DNA from: Acarospora socialis
Taxonomy: Eukaryota; Ascomycota; Lecanoromycetes; Acarosporales; Acarosporaceae
Assembly: GCA_025617375.2 (NCBI GenBank)
Contig: JAMYGW020000011.1
Span: 434,001-498,000 of the forward strand
Direction of reading: 5' to 3'
DNA: 64,000 nt
The notes under the pieces are model-generated. The model was not told the origin of the DNA. It was given only the letters and a program-made list of their open reading frames with translations, and ran no database searches. The translations under genes were made by a program, and so were the position numbers. Shown here piece after piece: positions 12,318 through 25,066 of the stretch (position 1 is its first letter; the number at the start of each line of letters is the position of its first letter).

Positions 12318-13497
12318 ATGATGATACTATCCCTTTCCAGGGCCGGGCTCACGGTATGCATATGCCTCGGGAATGGCCCTGTTCGCTGGGAGGCCCTTCT
12401 AGCTGTAACATCCGCTAATCAAGCGTTTTCAAGGCACTTGCCTGGACCTTCACTGCTGTCGCTGCCGCGTTGACAGCCGGCCGTTTTGCTATTCGGATGA
12501 AAAGGCTAAACGGACTTCAAGTCGACGACGGTCTTCATGCCTTTGCGCTGGTCACTCTCGTTGTCTACACCGCCCTCTTTACCGCATCACTGCCAATGAT
12601 GTATGCTCTACGATCTTGGGTTGAAGAGCAAGGACCGGAACCTTCAGCGTCAACCCTGAAGCGATACCATCTCTTTGCAGTAGTGGCGTCCATCCACTTT
12701 TGGGTCTGCGTCTATGTTGTGAAGTTTGCCTTCTTGGCCTTTTATCGACATCTCTTTGGTATATCACGCAGCTTTCTGAAGGCCTGGTGGGCTGTCTTTG
12801 CTTGCACGTCGGTGGCGTTCTGTTACTCTACGGTGTCAAATCTCTTCACGTGTGGCACCAGCCCGGATGAACTCAGTAGGGCACCTTGTCTTCTTACCTG
12901 ACCCTACCGCTGTGAATGAGTGCTAAATATAGATCAGTGCACTGTCTATCAGGTCTTACAGCCCCCGTGACGATGATGAAGGCTCAGTGTGTGCTAAACG
13001 TAATGTCTGACTTAGCCAGTATGACCTCTCTCCGCCTGATGCTCTCCACCACTAACCTTTGCTGAATGACAACAGTTATGGTGTTACCGCTCTGGATGTT
13101 GAAGGGTTTACAACATATCCCACGGGCTCAGAAGATTGGCGTGGCAAGCCTTTTCTCCATAGCCACTGTCGTTATCATCGTCGACATCCTTCGGTTGATA
13201 TATTCTATCGGCATAGGAGTTCTTGCCATGGATAGCATATGGGACACGTTAGAGCCTTCCATCGCTGTGATGATCTCTGCCTTGCCCATTTACCGAGCCC
13301 TCTTTACTACGGGGAAGAAACGAGACACAAAGTCCTCTATGAACGTTGTTCGTACTTCGCACAACAGACATTTTCCCAAGCCTGTACACGAATTAGTTAG
13401 CATCATCGTCCCAGCAACGTCGCACACGACCAATATCACTCCCACACATCCGCCACCACCATACAGGCCGGTCATGGAGCCTACATTGCCTGGATGA
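12318..13497 (+). CDS. Rhodopsin-like fungal integral membrane protein, frame break
   Basis: Exons 12318-12353 (start uncertain), 12434-12875, 12933-13018 and 13076-13497. The product has the layout of the fungal rhodopsin-like seven-helix family near PTH11-type proteins: helix with ALAWTFTAVAAALTAGRF, a helix starting at VDDGLHAFALV, HFWVCVYVVKFAFLAFYR, WAVFACTSVAF, then NVMSDLAIMVLPLWMLK and later helices, with a Pro-rich cytosolic tail. The introns fit well (branch sites GCTAAA and CACTAAC). However exon 3 has phase that fails by one nucleotide around a CCCCC run near 12962-12966: upstream QCTVYQVLQP and downstream VTMMKAQC are in different frames. This is either a recent frameshift, a sequencing error, or a 29 nt intron that seems too short. 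Likely role in sensing or surface signalling is unknown. Confidence 0.62.
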
Positions 13498-14978
13498 ACC
13501 CCGGAGCTCGTTCAAGGTTTCATACGATGTAAGATATCCCGAGTGTGGAATTGATCCTGGTAGGAACCAGAAGTGTTGTTTCGGCCGAACAGCTGGCTAC
13601 AGTTTGAGACAGGCATGTGAAATTCGAAGAGACGGACGGCACACTTGACCCGGATGAATAAGCTTGAAGAAAAAGCACAAGTCGGGCCCAAACAGGGACG
13701 GTTGGCTTCTACAGAGCAGAGAGGGAAGCCGGATTGATGATCACTTCGGTCCCAGGTGTTGCCCGGCGTGGCCACTAGTTATATGTATATACATACGCCC
13801 ATCAAAAGTCCTGCCAATGTACTTACGCACTGCACTTGGTACTGATGGTAATGGCACCATCCAACAACGGGTATTCGGTACTGTGCTCGTCCTGCTTCTA
13901 GGCATGCTCGGCGTCGAAGCTAGGTGGCCGCCACGGGGAGCATACTTGTAAAAGAAGAGGTACTGGATCGCATCGGTCCGTGAGCATCCGAAGCAAGCAT
14001 ACATATCGGTATGTTGTTTGGAGCTATGACAGCCTCTTTTACAAACCGTCACCGCAACCGTCCGGCTGACATTCACGCCAATCCCAGCTCGCTATCATCG
14101 CCGCTGTCAGCATTGTTCACATACCACCATCTCAGCAGCCACTACTAATACCCATGATTATTGATACCGTCTACACCGCCACCGCACCCAGAAAGATGGG
14201 TGACCGAATGCCAACTTTGTCCGGTCTACCCTAAACGCGACCCCTCAGGTTCGAATAAGCCGAGCATGCCGAGTTTGACGCTTATCTTACTCAACCCTCT
14301 ACCAACACCGCGACAAACCAGAAAAACAGGCACCACATCTCGAGCTAAGATTGACTACACGATTCTACACTCTCTAACCAACTATCGGGACATCAACTAG
14401 ATCCTGGTCACCTAGATTCGAACCTTGATGGTTGTGAGGGATGCGAAACCATCGCAGCTTGGTGTCTACAGAAACAACCGCATTCCCAAAACAAACCACA
14501 AGAGATTGACACGCAATACAGAAGATAAGCAATAATAAGCGACCAAGAAAGAGCAAAACATACAACAGCGAGTATTCGTTGGTCGTCACCGACCCAACTA
14601 CTGATCCGTCGATCGAAGGTTTATGTACGGCAGAGCGGACGGGATGCCCAGCTGTCCTTCGTCTGTGGTCGTATGTGAAAGATCAGGTTCTCAATGTGGG
14701 ATAGAAGTCACCGTTAGGCTGCCTCCCGCGGGCGAGACACGGCAAGTTAGAGTGAGTCAATGTCCTGGCTTTGGTGTTTGAGCGGTTTTTGAAATTCGAG
14801 TAGAGATTGGATCTCTGTTTCCATGGAGGAGGTATATTGCACAGCGAAGGAGCCTCGTCCCTACATTCAGATATGTGGTCGACCGGGGTCTGCACAAGCA
14901 CTGTGGAAAGGTACAAAACACGTGCTCATGATGGTCATGAATTTCGCTTCCTTATTCCCACCAGCCCTTTTCTTCTCG
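13498..14978. other. Intergenic, 1.5 kb
   Basis: No gene supported. Open frames are short and without motifs. A GATTCGAACC string at 14413-14422 suggested a tRNA but no cloverleaf forms. Confidence 0.5.
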
Positions 14979-16793
14979 TCAATCAAACTTCAACCCCCGC
15001 CCACCCTCGCCCTCAACCCTCTCCTTTTCCTCCCTCTCCACACTCCCCCCCCCCACCCTCTCCTCATCCCCTTCCCCCTCCACAAACCCGTACTCGATCG
15101 CCTTCCTCTCAATCTCCTCGTCGCTCAAATACGGCAACTCCCTCGCGGCCCGCACATAACTCATCTTCTCCAGATACCCCTTGGCGAAGATCAGATCGAT
15201 CTCCTCGAGCGAGCGACGGGCCGTCTCGGGATAGAGGAAGTAGATGACGGGGATGAAACACGCGTTGACGACGGCGAAGAACAGGTACGTGCCCCAGCCG
15301 ATGCGGGTGATCATGATAGGCGTAATCATAACGATCAGGAAATTGAATAACCAATTACTGATCGTCGAGAAGGCGTTGGCTTTGGCGCGCGTTTTAATCG
15401 GATTGATTTCAGCGGGGTAGAGCTGGGAGGTATCTGTTAGGACTGGGGGTGGAGTGGGGTGGTGGTGGGTGCAGGCTTCAGGGAGGATGGGGAGGAGAGA
15501 GGAAGGGACGTACCCAGGGTAGTGGAAGCCAGGTTGCACCGAAGGACGCGATGTATGTGAAAAGACCGACGGCTGCACCCTTGGCGGCGGCGGGCGTGCC
15601 GGGAATCAGACAAGCGAAAACGAGGACCATGGACAGGCCTTGCCCGACCGTGCCCCAGAGGAAGAGCTTCCTGCGGCCGGCGCGCTCGATGATGAACCAC
15701 GATACGGTGGCGAAGATGGCGTAAACGATCATGTTGACGCCGCCGAGGAGGAGGGAGATGCTGTGGCTTTGCTTGATGGAAGACTCGAAGAGGATGGGGA
15801 AATAGTAGATCACTGCGTTGCATCCGCCGACTTGCTGCATGAATTGCGAGGATACGCCCAGCATCATGCGTCGGAAGTGTTGCGTCTTGCCGTTCGTGAA
15901 CAGGGCACGGAGAGGCGTGCCTTTGCGGCCTGCGTAGCCGGATGCCCGAATGCTGTCCATGATGATGGCTTTCTGCAATTGGGTTTCCTTGTCGTCGCGT
16001 TCGAGGCCCCGGAGTGCGGCGATGACCGTTTCGCCTTCCTCGTCTCGGCCGCGCGTGAGGAGCCATCGCGGTGATTCCGGGAGCCAGATCATGCCGATAC
16101 TGACGACGAGGGCGAAGACAATCTGGAAGGCGATTGGGAAGCGCCATGTCAGATCTGGCGGACCGAAGGATGCACCATAGTCGACCCAGTATGCCGTGAG
16201 GGAGCCAAAGGCGATCACACCCCCTTCGATGCAAATCAAGAGGCCCCGATTAGTGGTCCGCGAACACTCGGCTTGGTAAGTCGGAATCGTGGAAGTGTTG
16301 ATGCCGTTGCCAACGCCGGTGATGACTCGACCGACGATAAACTGGGCCAGGGGCGAGTGCCCGCTTTCCGAAGTAACTTGAATAATAACGCCGAGAATCA
16401 TAACGACACCTCCCATCATCATCGCTCTTCGCCGGCCAAGCCAGTCGCCGAAGGCAAGGATGAAAATTGCACCCATCAAACATCCTAGAGATCAGTTAGA
16501 GGCGCGACGACTTGACTAGTTCTTCGGTTCGGCGGACCTATCTCGTAGATGGCAGTCACGGTTCCTTGCATCGTGGAGTTATCCTTGGTTGCGGGGAATG
16601 TGTTGTTGAATGCTGGAGCAGTTATTATGCCAGACATAACGCCCTCTTGAAGTGCTCATTAGTATATCGCAGCGTTTGGGAAGTACAGTCTCATACGGTC
16701 GTAGCCAAACAGCACGAAGCCAGTCGTCGCAACCGTAGATACAGCGAGTGACAGAGGCCTGCCAGTGAGGCCCATGAACCTGGGTGGCGCCAT
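14979..16793 (-). CDS. MFS sugar transporter
   Basis: Four exons on the minus strand: 16697-16793, 16538-16645, 15514-16484 and 14979-15422; 539 residues. Start MAPPRFMGLTGRPLSLAV leads into helix 1 ending FGYDQGVMSG, the classic fungal sugar porter start. Further signs: GDWLGRRR (D-x-x-GRR loop 2-3), PESPRWLL after helix 6, QQVGGCNAVIYY in helix 7, ERAGRRKLF, and after the last intron LYPAEINPIKTRAKANA and YPETARRSLEEID. The acceptor at 15423 was chosen because it gives PLPWLYPAEI in phase. It carries a hexose, polyol or related sugar across the plasma membrane with protons; the substrate cannot be told from sequence. The C-terminal tail is acidic and Gly/Glu rich. Confidence 0.9.
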
Positions 16794-17954
16794 TGCTGAG
16801 GAAATTGTATTCTTCCAACTCAATTAAGCTCGAAATCAAGACTCGAGATCGAACAAGAAGATCATTGATGAAAGATCCGCGTCCAACGAAGCAGACAAAC
16901 ACAAGCTGTGGGCTACCACGGAGAAGAAATCTCTCCTCGAAGGAAAGCACATGATTAAGGTATGCAGTCTGACAAGCATGATAGCGATTGTCCGTGGTTG
17001 CATCTGCGGTGCTGCAACGCCAACCAGATATCCAACTTCACCCGCGCCTACCCGTGATGCTACATGACAGGCTTCTGCTGTTTCAACGGCATCTCGGTCA
17101 TTGATAGGACGGATTTATTCATGCCCAGCGTCCCAGATCAATGAGTGCCTGCAAAACATACTGCTGTTGATCCGCACTCGATCAAAGTAGGATGAGCAGC
17201 TCAGGCTGTGACTGCCCGAAGAGCAAATCTTCTTCCGTCGTTGCATTAGCGTCCAAACTTCGACCCCGCTGACATCATTCGCCAAGACCTCGCTGCCTCG
17301 GCACAACCGCTCGAGTATCGTAGCCGCTTCACTTTGATGGTCAACAACACTCGGAGTAAGGCTATGAGGCTCCACTTTCACTTCAAGAGCCACGGCATGG
17401 TGATATTAGTTGAAGAACAGGCCTTTGTTCATTCAGATATAATCCACGGCCGTGTCGGCATGCTATAGGTAGCCCTATTGCGTGATCACCCTCTCCGCAA
17501 CAGCAGGTTACTTCTTCCTGTCGTAAGTCAATATAAATCTCTTCAGTCATGGCGTGCCTGCTCTGGTATTCACAGCTGAATCATGGCATTCCGATCCAAA
17601 AGGGATACAACTATCTCCTTCTACATGTCGAATAGCGCTCCACCTTCTCCACCATAAAATCTCCGATAGGATCTCCGCGTTGGATTGGTCGATGGCAGAG
17701 TCCTATCGGTTGCGCATAGTAGAATATGCCAGCGCAAAAGCTTCCCGTCAATCTTTCCACAGCCATTATACTATGATCAATCCTGTGCCAATTGGAAACT
17801 CTTTTAGGGCCTCTGTTGAATTAGTGTGACGCCATGACTTCATGAAGCGAACACTGTTGACGCCCATGCTCTAGCTGGAGCGGCGGGTTCCTTCTCCAAT
17901 TGTTTGCTTTTTTTGTGTGTGATAGTTGCTCTGAGTTCATACAGCCTCGCAACA
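16794..17954. promoter_or_regulatory. Divergent intergenic, transporter / GT8
   Basis: About 1.2 kb between divergent starts. No extra gene or clear motif seen. Confidence 0.4.
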
Positions 17955-19088
17955 ATGACAGTAGCTTCAAACTTTGCTTGGGTCACTCTTCTGACTAGAT
18001 CTTCGTATCTTGCTGGAGTCATCATCCTCGCACATACGCTGCAGAAACACCAAACGAAGTATCCCCTCGTCGTCTTGATAACCGACACCCTACCTGAAGA
18101 ATGTGTCAAAGCTCTCGAAGCCGAAGGGCAACGGACTCACCAGCTCATTGTACGCAAGATCGACCCTCTCCTCCCTCCCGGAGATGTCAACCTCATTGCG
18201 GCTCGCTTCGAAGACACCTGGACGAAGTTACGCGTGTTCGAACTCACGTCCTACGACAAGATCACCTTCCTTGACGCCGACATGATGATATGCCGTAACA
18301 TGGACTCCCTCTTCAACTTCGCCCTCCCCGGCGTGGACTGGCTAGCTGCCAACCATGCCTGCGTCTGCAACCTTGACAAAGATCCCTGGGCACCAACAGA
18401 TTGGTGCGCCGAGAACTGCGCCTACACGCCCATGAGGCACCCTGACGCCCTAACCCACCCCACACCCGTCACCAAAGACAGCAGGCCAACATACCACCTC
18501 CTCAACTCCGGCCTCTTCACCTTCCGCCCCTCGCCCACCCTTTGGGACAACATCCTCCATTTCTTCCACACTTCCCCGAAACTAAAATCCTTCCTCTTCC
18601 CCGACCAAAACTTCCTTGACGAGTTCTTCCGCGAAAAATGGACGAGTCTGGGCTGGCAGTACAACGCCCTCAAAACTATGCGCTACTGGCACCCGGACAT
18701 GTGGCGCGACTCGGAGGTCATAGTCCTACACTACATTGTCGACAAACCGTGGCAGAAACGCATTGCAAGCGACGGGATAGCGGGGCATTTGGGACGAGAC
18801 GGCGTTACTCATCGTTGGTGGTGGGATGAATATGCTAGGTGGGCGAAGGAGAGGGAGGACGGTGGGGATGAGGAGACGTTGAAGGTTGTTGGGGAGTATG
18901 TGGCAAAACCGTTGGCGGAGGAGTCGGATAGGATACAGGTGCTGGAGAATAAAGATGCCGGGTTCCCAGTGCCGGTGCCGGGGAAGCCGGGGGTTTTGGA
19001 GGAGGAAGATGGCCACAAACCTGGTGGGCCGGTGATAAGGGCGAAGAGGCCTGGGGAGAGGGGCCATGGACCTGTTGTCAGGAATTGA
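17955..19088 (+). CDS. GT8 glycosyltransferase, galactinol synthase/glycogenin-like
   Basis: Single exon, 377 residues, starting at the first ATG; the upstream in-frame part lacks ATG. The N-terminal nucleotide-sugar fold shows FAWVTLLTRSSYLAGV, then LRVFELTSYDKITFLDADMM, where DAD near residue 107 is the metal-binding DXD. Later LLNSGLFTFRPS, DQNFLDEFF and HYIVDKPW (His and Lys-Pro-Trp) match family GT8 proteins that use UDP-sugars. It lacks a signal peptide, so it is probably cytosolic. The C-terminal tail after about 300 is Gly/Pro/Glu rich and not conserved. Acceptor could be a polyol, inositol or a protein; not resolved. There are no introns, unlike its neighbours. Confidence 0.87.
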   Translation: MTVASNFAWVTLLTRSSYLAGVIILAHTLQKHQTKYPLVVLITDTLPEECVKALEAEGQRTHQLIVRKIDPLLPPGDVNLIAARFEDTWTKLRVFELTSYDKITFLDADMMICRNMDSLFNFALPGVDWLAANHACVCNLDKDPWAPTDWCAENCAYTPMRHPDALTHPTPVTKDSRPTYHLLNSGLFTFRPSPTLWDNILHFFHTSPKLKSFLFPDQNFLDEFFREKWTSLGWQYNALKTMRYWHPDMWRDSEVIVLHYIVDKPWQKRIASDGIAGHLGRDGVTHRWWWDEYARWAKEREDGGDEETLKVVGEYVAKPLAEESDRIQVLENKDAGFPVPVPGKPGVLEEEDGHKPGGPVIRAKRPGERGHGPVVRN

Positions 19089-19306
19089 GTGTTAGATGGA
19101 ACAAGCGTTGATTAGATGTGCTTTCTGGCTTCTCAGACTGGCGACTGAGACAATGGTTCTAGTACTACGGAAGGGTAGAGACTGTGGGCAAATGCATTTC
19201 GAGGTCGAACATGGAATATATCATTCTATTCGGTGACACATAAACCCACGACATCTTTCTATACGATATCTCAAGCCATTAACCCATTTTATCGCTCATA
19301 TATGAC

Positions 19307-20243
19307 CTAATTAGTAACAGCCTGCACAATGGCCCCCGCATCGCCCATATCCAACCCATCTAATTTCTCCATATCCTCCTCACTCAACTCAAACCCATAC
19401 ACATCCGCATTCTCCTTGATCCGACTCTCGGTATCGCTCTTCGGCAGCGGCACCCAGTTCTTCTGCAAGCAATACCGGATCAAGACCTGCGCGGTCGTCT
19501 TGCTGTGCGCCTTAGCGAGCGAGAGGAGGGTGGAATCGTTGGCTTTGTGGTTGCGAACCAGCGGCGAATAGGCTTCGACGACGATGGAGTGGGAGTGACA
19601 ATAGGAGACTATGGTGCGTTGCTGGCACCATGGATGCAGCTGTATTTCTCGCAAGGTAAGCGTCAGCAAAAGATTGTCTTCGTACTCTACTCGAGCTTGA
19701 TACGAGGAGAGAAACGCAAACCTCAATCTGATTAACATGCGGCGGCCAGATCTTCGCCCATTCCCTCATCTCCTCGATATGCCCCACGCCATAATTACTA
19801 ACCCCAATACTCTTCGCCTTCCCCTCACCCACCAACCGCTCCAGCGCCTGCCACATCTCCTTCCGGCCCGCTTTCCCCCCGCTCGGACTGTGAATCAGGA
19901 ACAAATCCACATACCCCTCCTCACCGTCGATCTTCGCCACGCTCTCGCGACATTTCCGGTACGTCGCCTCGGGGCTGCCGCCCGCGGACAGGATCTTGGT
20001 CGTGATGAAGACGTCTTTGCGCGGGAGGCCGGATTGGCGGACCGCTTGGCCGACTTCGGACTCGTTTTGGTAGAATTGCGCCGTGTCGATGTGGCGGTAG
20101 CCGGTTTGCAGGGCGGTCAGGCATGACTTGGTGCATTGGCTGCTGTGCGATTGGTAGACGCCGAAACCGAGGCGCGGGATCTTGATGCTGCTGTTGGGGA
20201 GGGGGAGGAGGTCGGTGAGGGCCATTTTGGCGGAGGTGGCCAT
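19307..20243 (-). CDS. Aldo-keto reductase
   Basis: Two exons, 19722-20243 and 19307-19639, joined over an 82 nt intron in phase 0; 284 residues, near the usual barrel length. Catalytic residues visible: Asp and Tyr in DTAQFYQNE, Lys in ITTKI, His in DLFLIHSP. Further family signs are SIGVSNYGVGHIEEM, PHVNQIE just before the intron, and PLPKSDTESRIKENADVYGF near the end (NADPH-binding K-S-x-x-x-R-I). It reduces carbonyl groups with NADPH in the cytosol. It is transcribed away from the NRPS-like reductase with 471 nt between starts, which suggests shared control and maybe a shared pathway in which the aldehyde made by the reductase is further reduced; that link is inference. Confidence 0.9.
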
Positions 20244-20714
20244 GCTGGAGGATTGGGGGGTTTGCGGTTGCTGAGGTTGGAAGGAGTCGGGGAGGACCTC
20301 GTGGTGCGGGTGGATGTGTCTGTTTAGAGTATGGACTTAGCTTCAGTTCAATGGGTTGAGAGAAAAAGAGACAGATACATACTTTTGCATTAGTTTGATA
20401 CTGCTTGGTGTTTATTTGCTGCTGAAGAGACTTGACTTTGGTGTTGGAGGGGTTGATGGTGGGGTTGATCTTCGCGGATCGGCAAACATGCAATTCTCTT
20501 CAAGTGATGACTTCATCGTGCTACATCTTGCTAGCGATGGCTTGCAGAGGATGTGCGACTACCGAATACGTTATGATTGGAAGATCTGAAAGTGTGTAGA
20601 TTAAGTTCAGCTAGCCCTAGATCGTCAGGAGATGGAATTGCTGTTCTTTCCGCTGTCATCTCAGCCCTTTCCTCTATCATTTTAATCCACTTTACTTACT
20701 ACATAGCTGCAACA
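20244..20714. promoter_or_regulatory. Shared promoter region of AKR and NRPS-like genes
   Basis: 471 nt between the two divergent ATGs. No specific operator recognised. Confidence 0.4.
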
Positions 20715-23700
20715 ATGACAATTGAAGGGACTGTTACGCCTGAGACCAACTACTTTGTCTGTACCCTTGGCCAGGCTGCGTTGATCAACTCCAAGCATCC
20801 CCATCAATTCTCCAACATCAATGAGTTCCTTGACCTGCAAGCACGAGCAATTCCGGATGCACCAGCTGTCGGCTTACCGATTCCTTCAAGGGGAGATGAT
20901 AATCCCCAATGGAATCAGAGAATCATCAGTCCGTTTGCATTGGTCTTCTTTCGTCTGGAATACGGCTAAGGGACGTTTATAGGGTTTGGTGACCTCCAAC
21001 GAGGTTCTGTAGTAATCGCGGAACATCTGTTACGATTTATGTCCGCGCCCTCACATTCAAATCCCGACTCCGCTCAACCAGAATCTCGGTCGAGAGTTGT
21101 GGCCCTCTTATGCCCAAGTTCAGCAGACTTTCTCTTCGCCTGGCTAGGGCTTATGAGGAAGGGTTACTCAGTCCTGCTAATAGCGTATGTATCCCGGGGT
21201 GTGAACTCTTTCAAGCTATGTACAGCTGACCTGGATATCAAGGTTGCAGCCCGCAATGCCAACCTTCAGCCATAGCACATCTTTGCAAGACTTGTGGCGC
21301 GTCTACCCTGCTCTATGACTCTATCTACGAGTCTCTAGCCACAAGTGCAGCAACCATTCCGATGCTAGAAGAGAGACTTTGTCCCTTGCCCTTACCATGG
21401 ATGACGACCAAACACTCGGACATCTTCAGCTTCGTTGAGCAAGAAATGAATCAGACTTTAGTATCCAAGCCTCATTGGGACGTTTTAGAGACCGACGTAG
21501 CCTATCTACACCACACCTCTGGCACATCCACGGGTCTTCCGAAACCAATACCACAAACTTACCGTGCGGCGGTGGGAGTGCTACCATGCCTGGATGGCTC
21601 TCGGGAGGCGACCTTCACAACTACCCCATTGTATCATGGAGGCGTCGCTGATTGTTTTCGCGCGTGGACCAGTGGTGCATTGATCTGGTTATTTCCTGGG
21701 AAAGAAGTTCCTATTACCGCCGACAATATCATGAAGTCTCTGGCATGTGCAGACCGACTCGCAAAAAGTCACCCGGTTGCTAAGATCAAGTACTTCTCGT
21801 CCGTGCCGTATGTTCTACAGATGTTGGCGGCGGAGAAGGAAGGACTGAAGAAGCTAGAGGGGATGGAAATAGTTGGCGTAGGTGGTGCAGCGCTTCCGCA
21901 AGAAGTGGGAGATGAGTTGGTGCGAAAAGGGGTCAACTTGATTTCCCGCTTCGGAAGCGCGGAGTGTGGGTTTCTGATGTCGTCCCATCGAGACTATATG
22001 ACAGACAAAGAGTGGCAGTACTTACGCTCAAGTCAGGGCTCGAGAGATCTCAGGTTCGAACCACAAGCTGACGGGTTATCGGAGCTTGTGATATTACCAG
22101 GCTGGCCGCATATGGCGAAGAGAAACAGGCCAGATGGCTCATTCGCCACCGCCGACCTTTTCGAACCGCATCCTAGTATATTGAATGCTTGGAAATATCA
22201 CTCCCGGGCTGATTCTCAGCTAACCTTGATCACTGGCAAGAAATTTGACCCGGCACCGCTTGAGGCTGCTATTGCAATTTCAACACTGTTAGAGGACGTA
22301 CTTGTGTTCGGCAATGGCCAGCAGTATCCCGGAGCTCTCCTGTTCCGCTCGTCAAAAGCCTTGGATCTCCCGGACAGCAAGCTTCTGGATGAAGTCTGGC
22401 CGCAAATTGAAAGATTGAACTTAGAAGGCCAAGCACACACTCGCTTGTCGAGACCCATGCTCGTGGTTATGCCAGCCAACGCGCCGAGTCTGGAGAAGAG
22501 CAGCAAGGGTACGATCCTACGAGGCCAGGCTGAGAAGACGTTTGCTCGACAGATCAGCGACGCCTATAAAAACGCTAACAGAGCTATGGACGGCGACGCA
22601 CCCCATGACGATGTATACTCTTTCATAGACGACAACGAGATTCCATCGGCCGTGTTGAGTATAGTCAAGTCCGTTTTGAATACCGACGCTGAAGTTCCCG
22701 TTGATGTCGATCTCTTCTCGTTTGGGGTGGATTCTGTAGCATGCATGCAGATAAGGGGTCTTTTGCAGAAGGTAAGCAAACTATTACCTGGATCAGTCAT
22801 TCTGGCTATAGTTGAGGTTATAACTTAGAAATTTCTTTCTGGTAACTCGTCGAGTCTGCCTTTGAACGTTGTGTATGATTGCGGAACTATTAAGCGGTGC
22901 GTACATCCATACCTTATCGTTGTCCTCCACCTCTGTTTTTGCGCTGACAAGTGACAGTCTCTCAAAGTATATAACTGACTATCGTCATGGAAAAGTGGCT
23001 GAAACAGAGGATGAGATGAAACTCATGCTCAACCTTGTCGAGGAGTACAGTACCTTTGAAGACATTGTTAGGAAGACAGCATCGAACGATACACCTAATG
23101 GTTCAGGGAGTAGCCCGTATGGCGGACAGCTTGTGGCAAGTGCAACATATTGATGTCACTCCTTGCGGCTAGCGTCTAATTCGTAGCAGGTCCTCACCGG
23201 AGCCACCGGAGCTCTCGGCGCTCATGTTCTTGATCAGCTCCGTAGGAAAGATGACGTTTCGCAGATTCTATGCTTGGTTCGAGCTAAGGATTCTCATGCT
23301 GCTCAAGAGCGTGTTAGTAAGAGCTTGGTGCAACGAAAGAAAGGCCCTCTTAAAACCTCGGACGGAAAGGTTGCCTGTCTCGTGGCCAAACTTGGTGATA
23401 GACGACTGGGTTTGTCTGATGAACTATATAATGATATCGCCGGACGAGCGTCTATCATTATTCACGCTGCATGGGCTGTAAACTTCAGCACGAGATTGAG
23501 AAGCTTCGCCAAAGATCATCTTACCGGTGAGCGTTCAGCATAGAGGACAATCAAAAATCTATGCTTTGACTGACGTTCACAGGTATTCGCAACCTGATCA
23601 ACCTCGCTATCCACTTCCATCGCCCCACTCCGCCGTCATTCCTATTTTGCTCCTCTACCGCCAGTGTTCTAGGCCCTGACTCGACCTCCCCTATTCCAGA

Positions 23701-24449
23701 AACGATCTCCACCGACCCATCAACAGCTTCACCCCTGGGTTACTCCCGCTCCAAATGGGTCGCCGAAGCAATCTGCTCCCGCGCCCACGAAATCACTCGA
23801 CTCCGCAACCACATCGCCGTCCTTCGTATTGGCCAGCTCTGCGGTGACACCCAAAGCGGTGTCTGGAACGTGACCGAAGCATGGCCGCTTATGCTCTCAA
23901 GCGTCCAAGTCACGAATACCTTACCAAGTCTTGACGAGCCACTGTCTTGGCTTCCGGTCGATCTCGCAGCTCAGGCCGTACTACAGATCGCCTCTCGAAT
24001 GCAGCTACAGGAAGATGGACCAGATCTTCCGGTCTACCATATCCTCAATAACGATCACACTGTCAGGTGGTCGGATCTTCTAGGCTGGATGCAGCATGTT
24101 GCAGCACCGTTCGAGACAGTGCCAGCGAAGCAGTGGATCCAGCAGTTGGAGAATTTGAAGGGCGATGAGGCGAAGCATCCTGCTAGGAAATTACTCGGGT
24201 TGTGGAAGAATTCTGTATGTCTTGTTAATACTTTGGAAGCGTAGCGTGGCTGTTGCTAATGTGTTTTCACCATAGTATGGCGGCGAGGAGCAAAGTAGCG
24301 GGGTGCATAAGGAAGCCATCGATTTTGAGACGAAACGGACGGAAGAAGCGGCACCAATCATGGGCAATGTACGACCCATTAGTGAAGAGCATTTTTGTTT
24401 GATATGGCGGTGGATGGAGGAGGAGATGGTCAGTAAGGAACTGAAATAG
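20715..24449 (+). CDS. NRPS-like adenylating reductase (A-T-R)
   Basis: Eight exons: 20715-20928, 20983-21184, 21250-22771, 22829-22896, 22958-23135, 23190-23526, 23583-24214, 24276-24449; 1108 residues. Domains in order: adenylation (about 25-560) with HTSGTSTGLPKPIP, GGAALPQEVGDEL and RFGSAECGF; carrier domain with FSFGVDSVACMQIR, its phosphopantetheine serine near 633; thioester reductase from about 729 with VLTGATGALGAHVL (NADP loop) and YSRSKWVAEAI (Tyr-x-x-x-Lys). No condensation domain. Such enzymes activate a carboxylic acid, load it on the carrier arm and release it as aldehyde or alcohol. Substrate not predictable here. The intron 23136-23189 starts with GCAAGT after a G and ends CAG, a GC-AG intron, though a GT donor three nt earlier is also possible. 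Frame intact throughout. Confidence 0.92.
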
Positions 24450-25066
24450 AAGGGGCCGTGCTATAACATAAGACCGACATAGCACACCATTATCTCAGAT
24501 ATTAGAAATCAGGTCCTGGAAATCTGGAAACCTCCTGGTCAGTGCACCGCTCTACAGAACTATGGGTGATATCCTCACCCGACCACTTTTCCGGCTCAGC
24601 TGCTCGACAAAGCGAGCAACTCGAAACTGAAGGATAGTAGAAGGGCGGGGGAAGAGGAAGTTCACTTGTCTCTAGTTGCACGTTTGGGGCGTGCAGAATA
24701 GATACAATATGTGAGCAACATTCTTGTGCGAACGCAACCACCTCATCGTTACCCCAGGTTCCTCGTCTCATCATCATGTGTTTTTCTCGCCGCACGTTCC
24801 ATTTCTTTCAAGAACCTATCGCTAGTCTCTGTTCGAGGTAACTTGAGACAAAATGCGCAACGAAGGTTATGCTGCGTTGAATTGGCAATAGGGCTGGCTC
24901 CGAAGACCAATGCCCGGACTAGGCAAAGTCAATTTTACAACCTCCTCTCCCTATCTCTCAAGACGTTCGATCTCGTCAGTTTCTCAGTTCCTTCACAATT
25001 AAACCATTCATTCCTCGCCCTGGCCGCCATAAACAAACCTCTAGCTCAGCGAGCGAATCGGACTCA
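24450..25066. other. Intergenic, 0.6 kb
   Basis: No gene supported; upstream region of the first tandem membrane-protein gene. Confidence 0.4.

Noticed and set aside
14400-14470. tRNA candidate around GATTCGAACC
   Set aside because: The T-loop-like string is present but the neighbouring bases do not pair into a T stem, and no acceptor or D arm can be formed.
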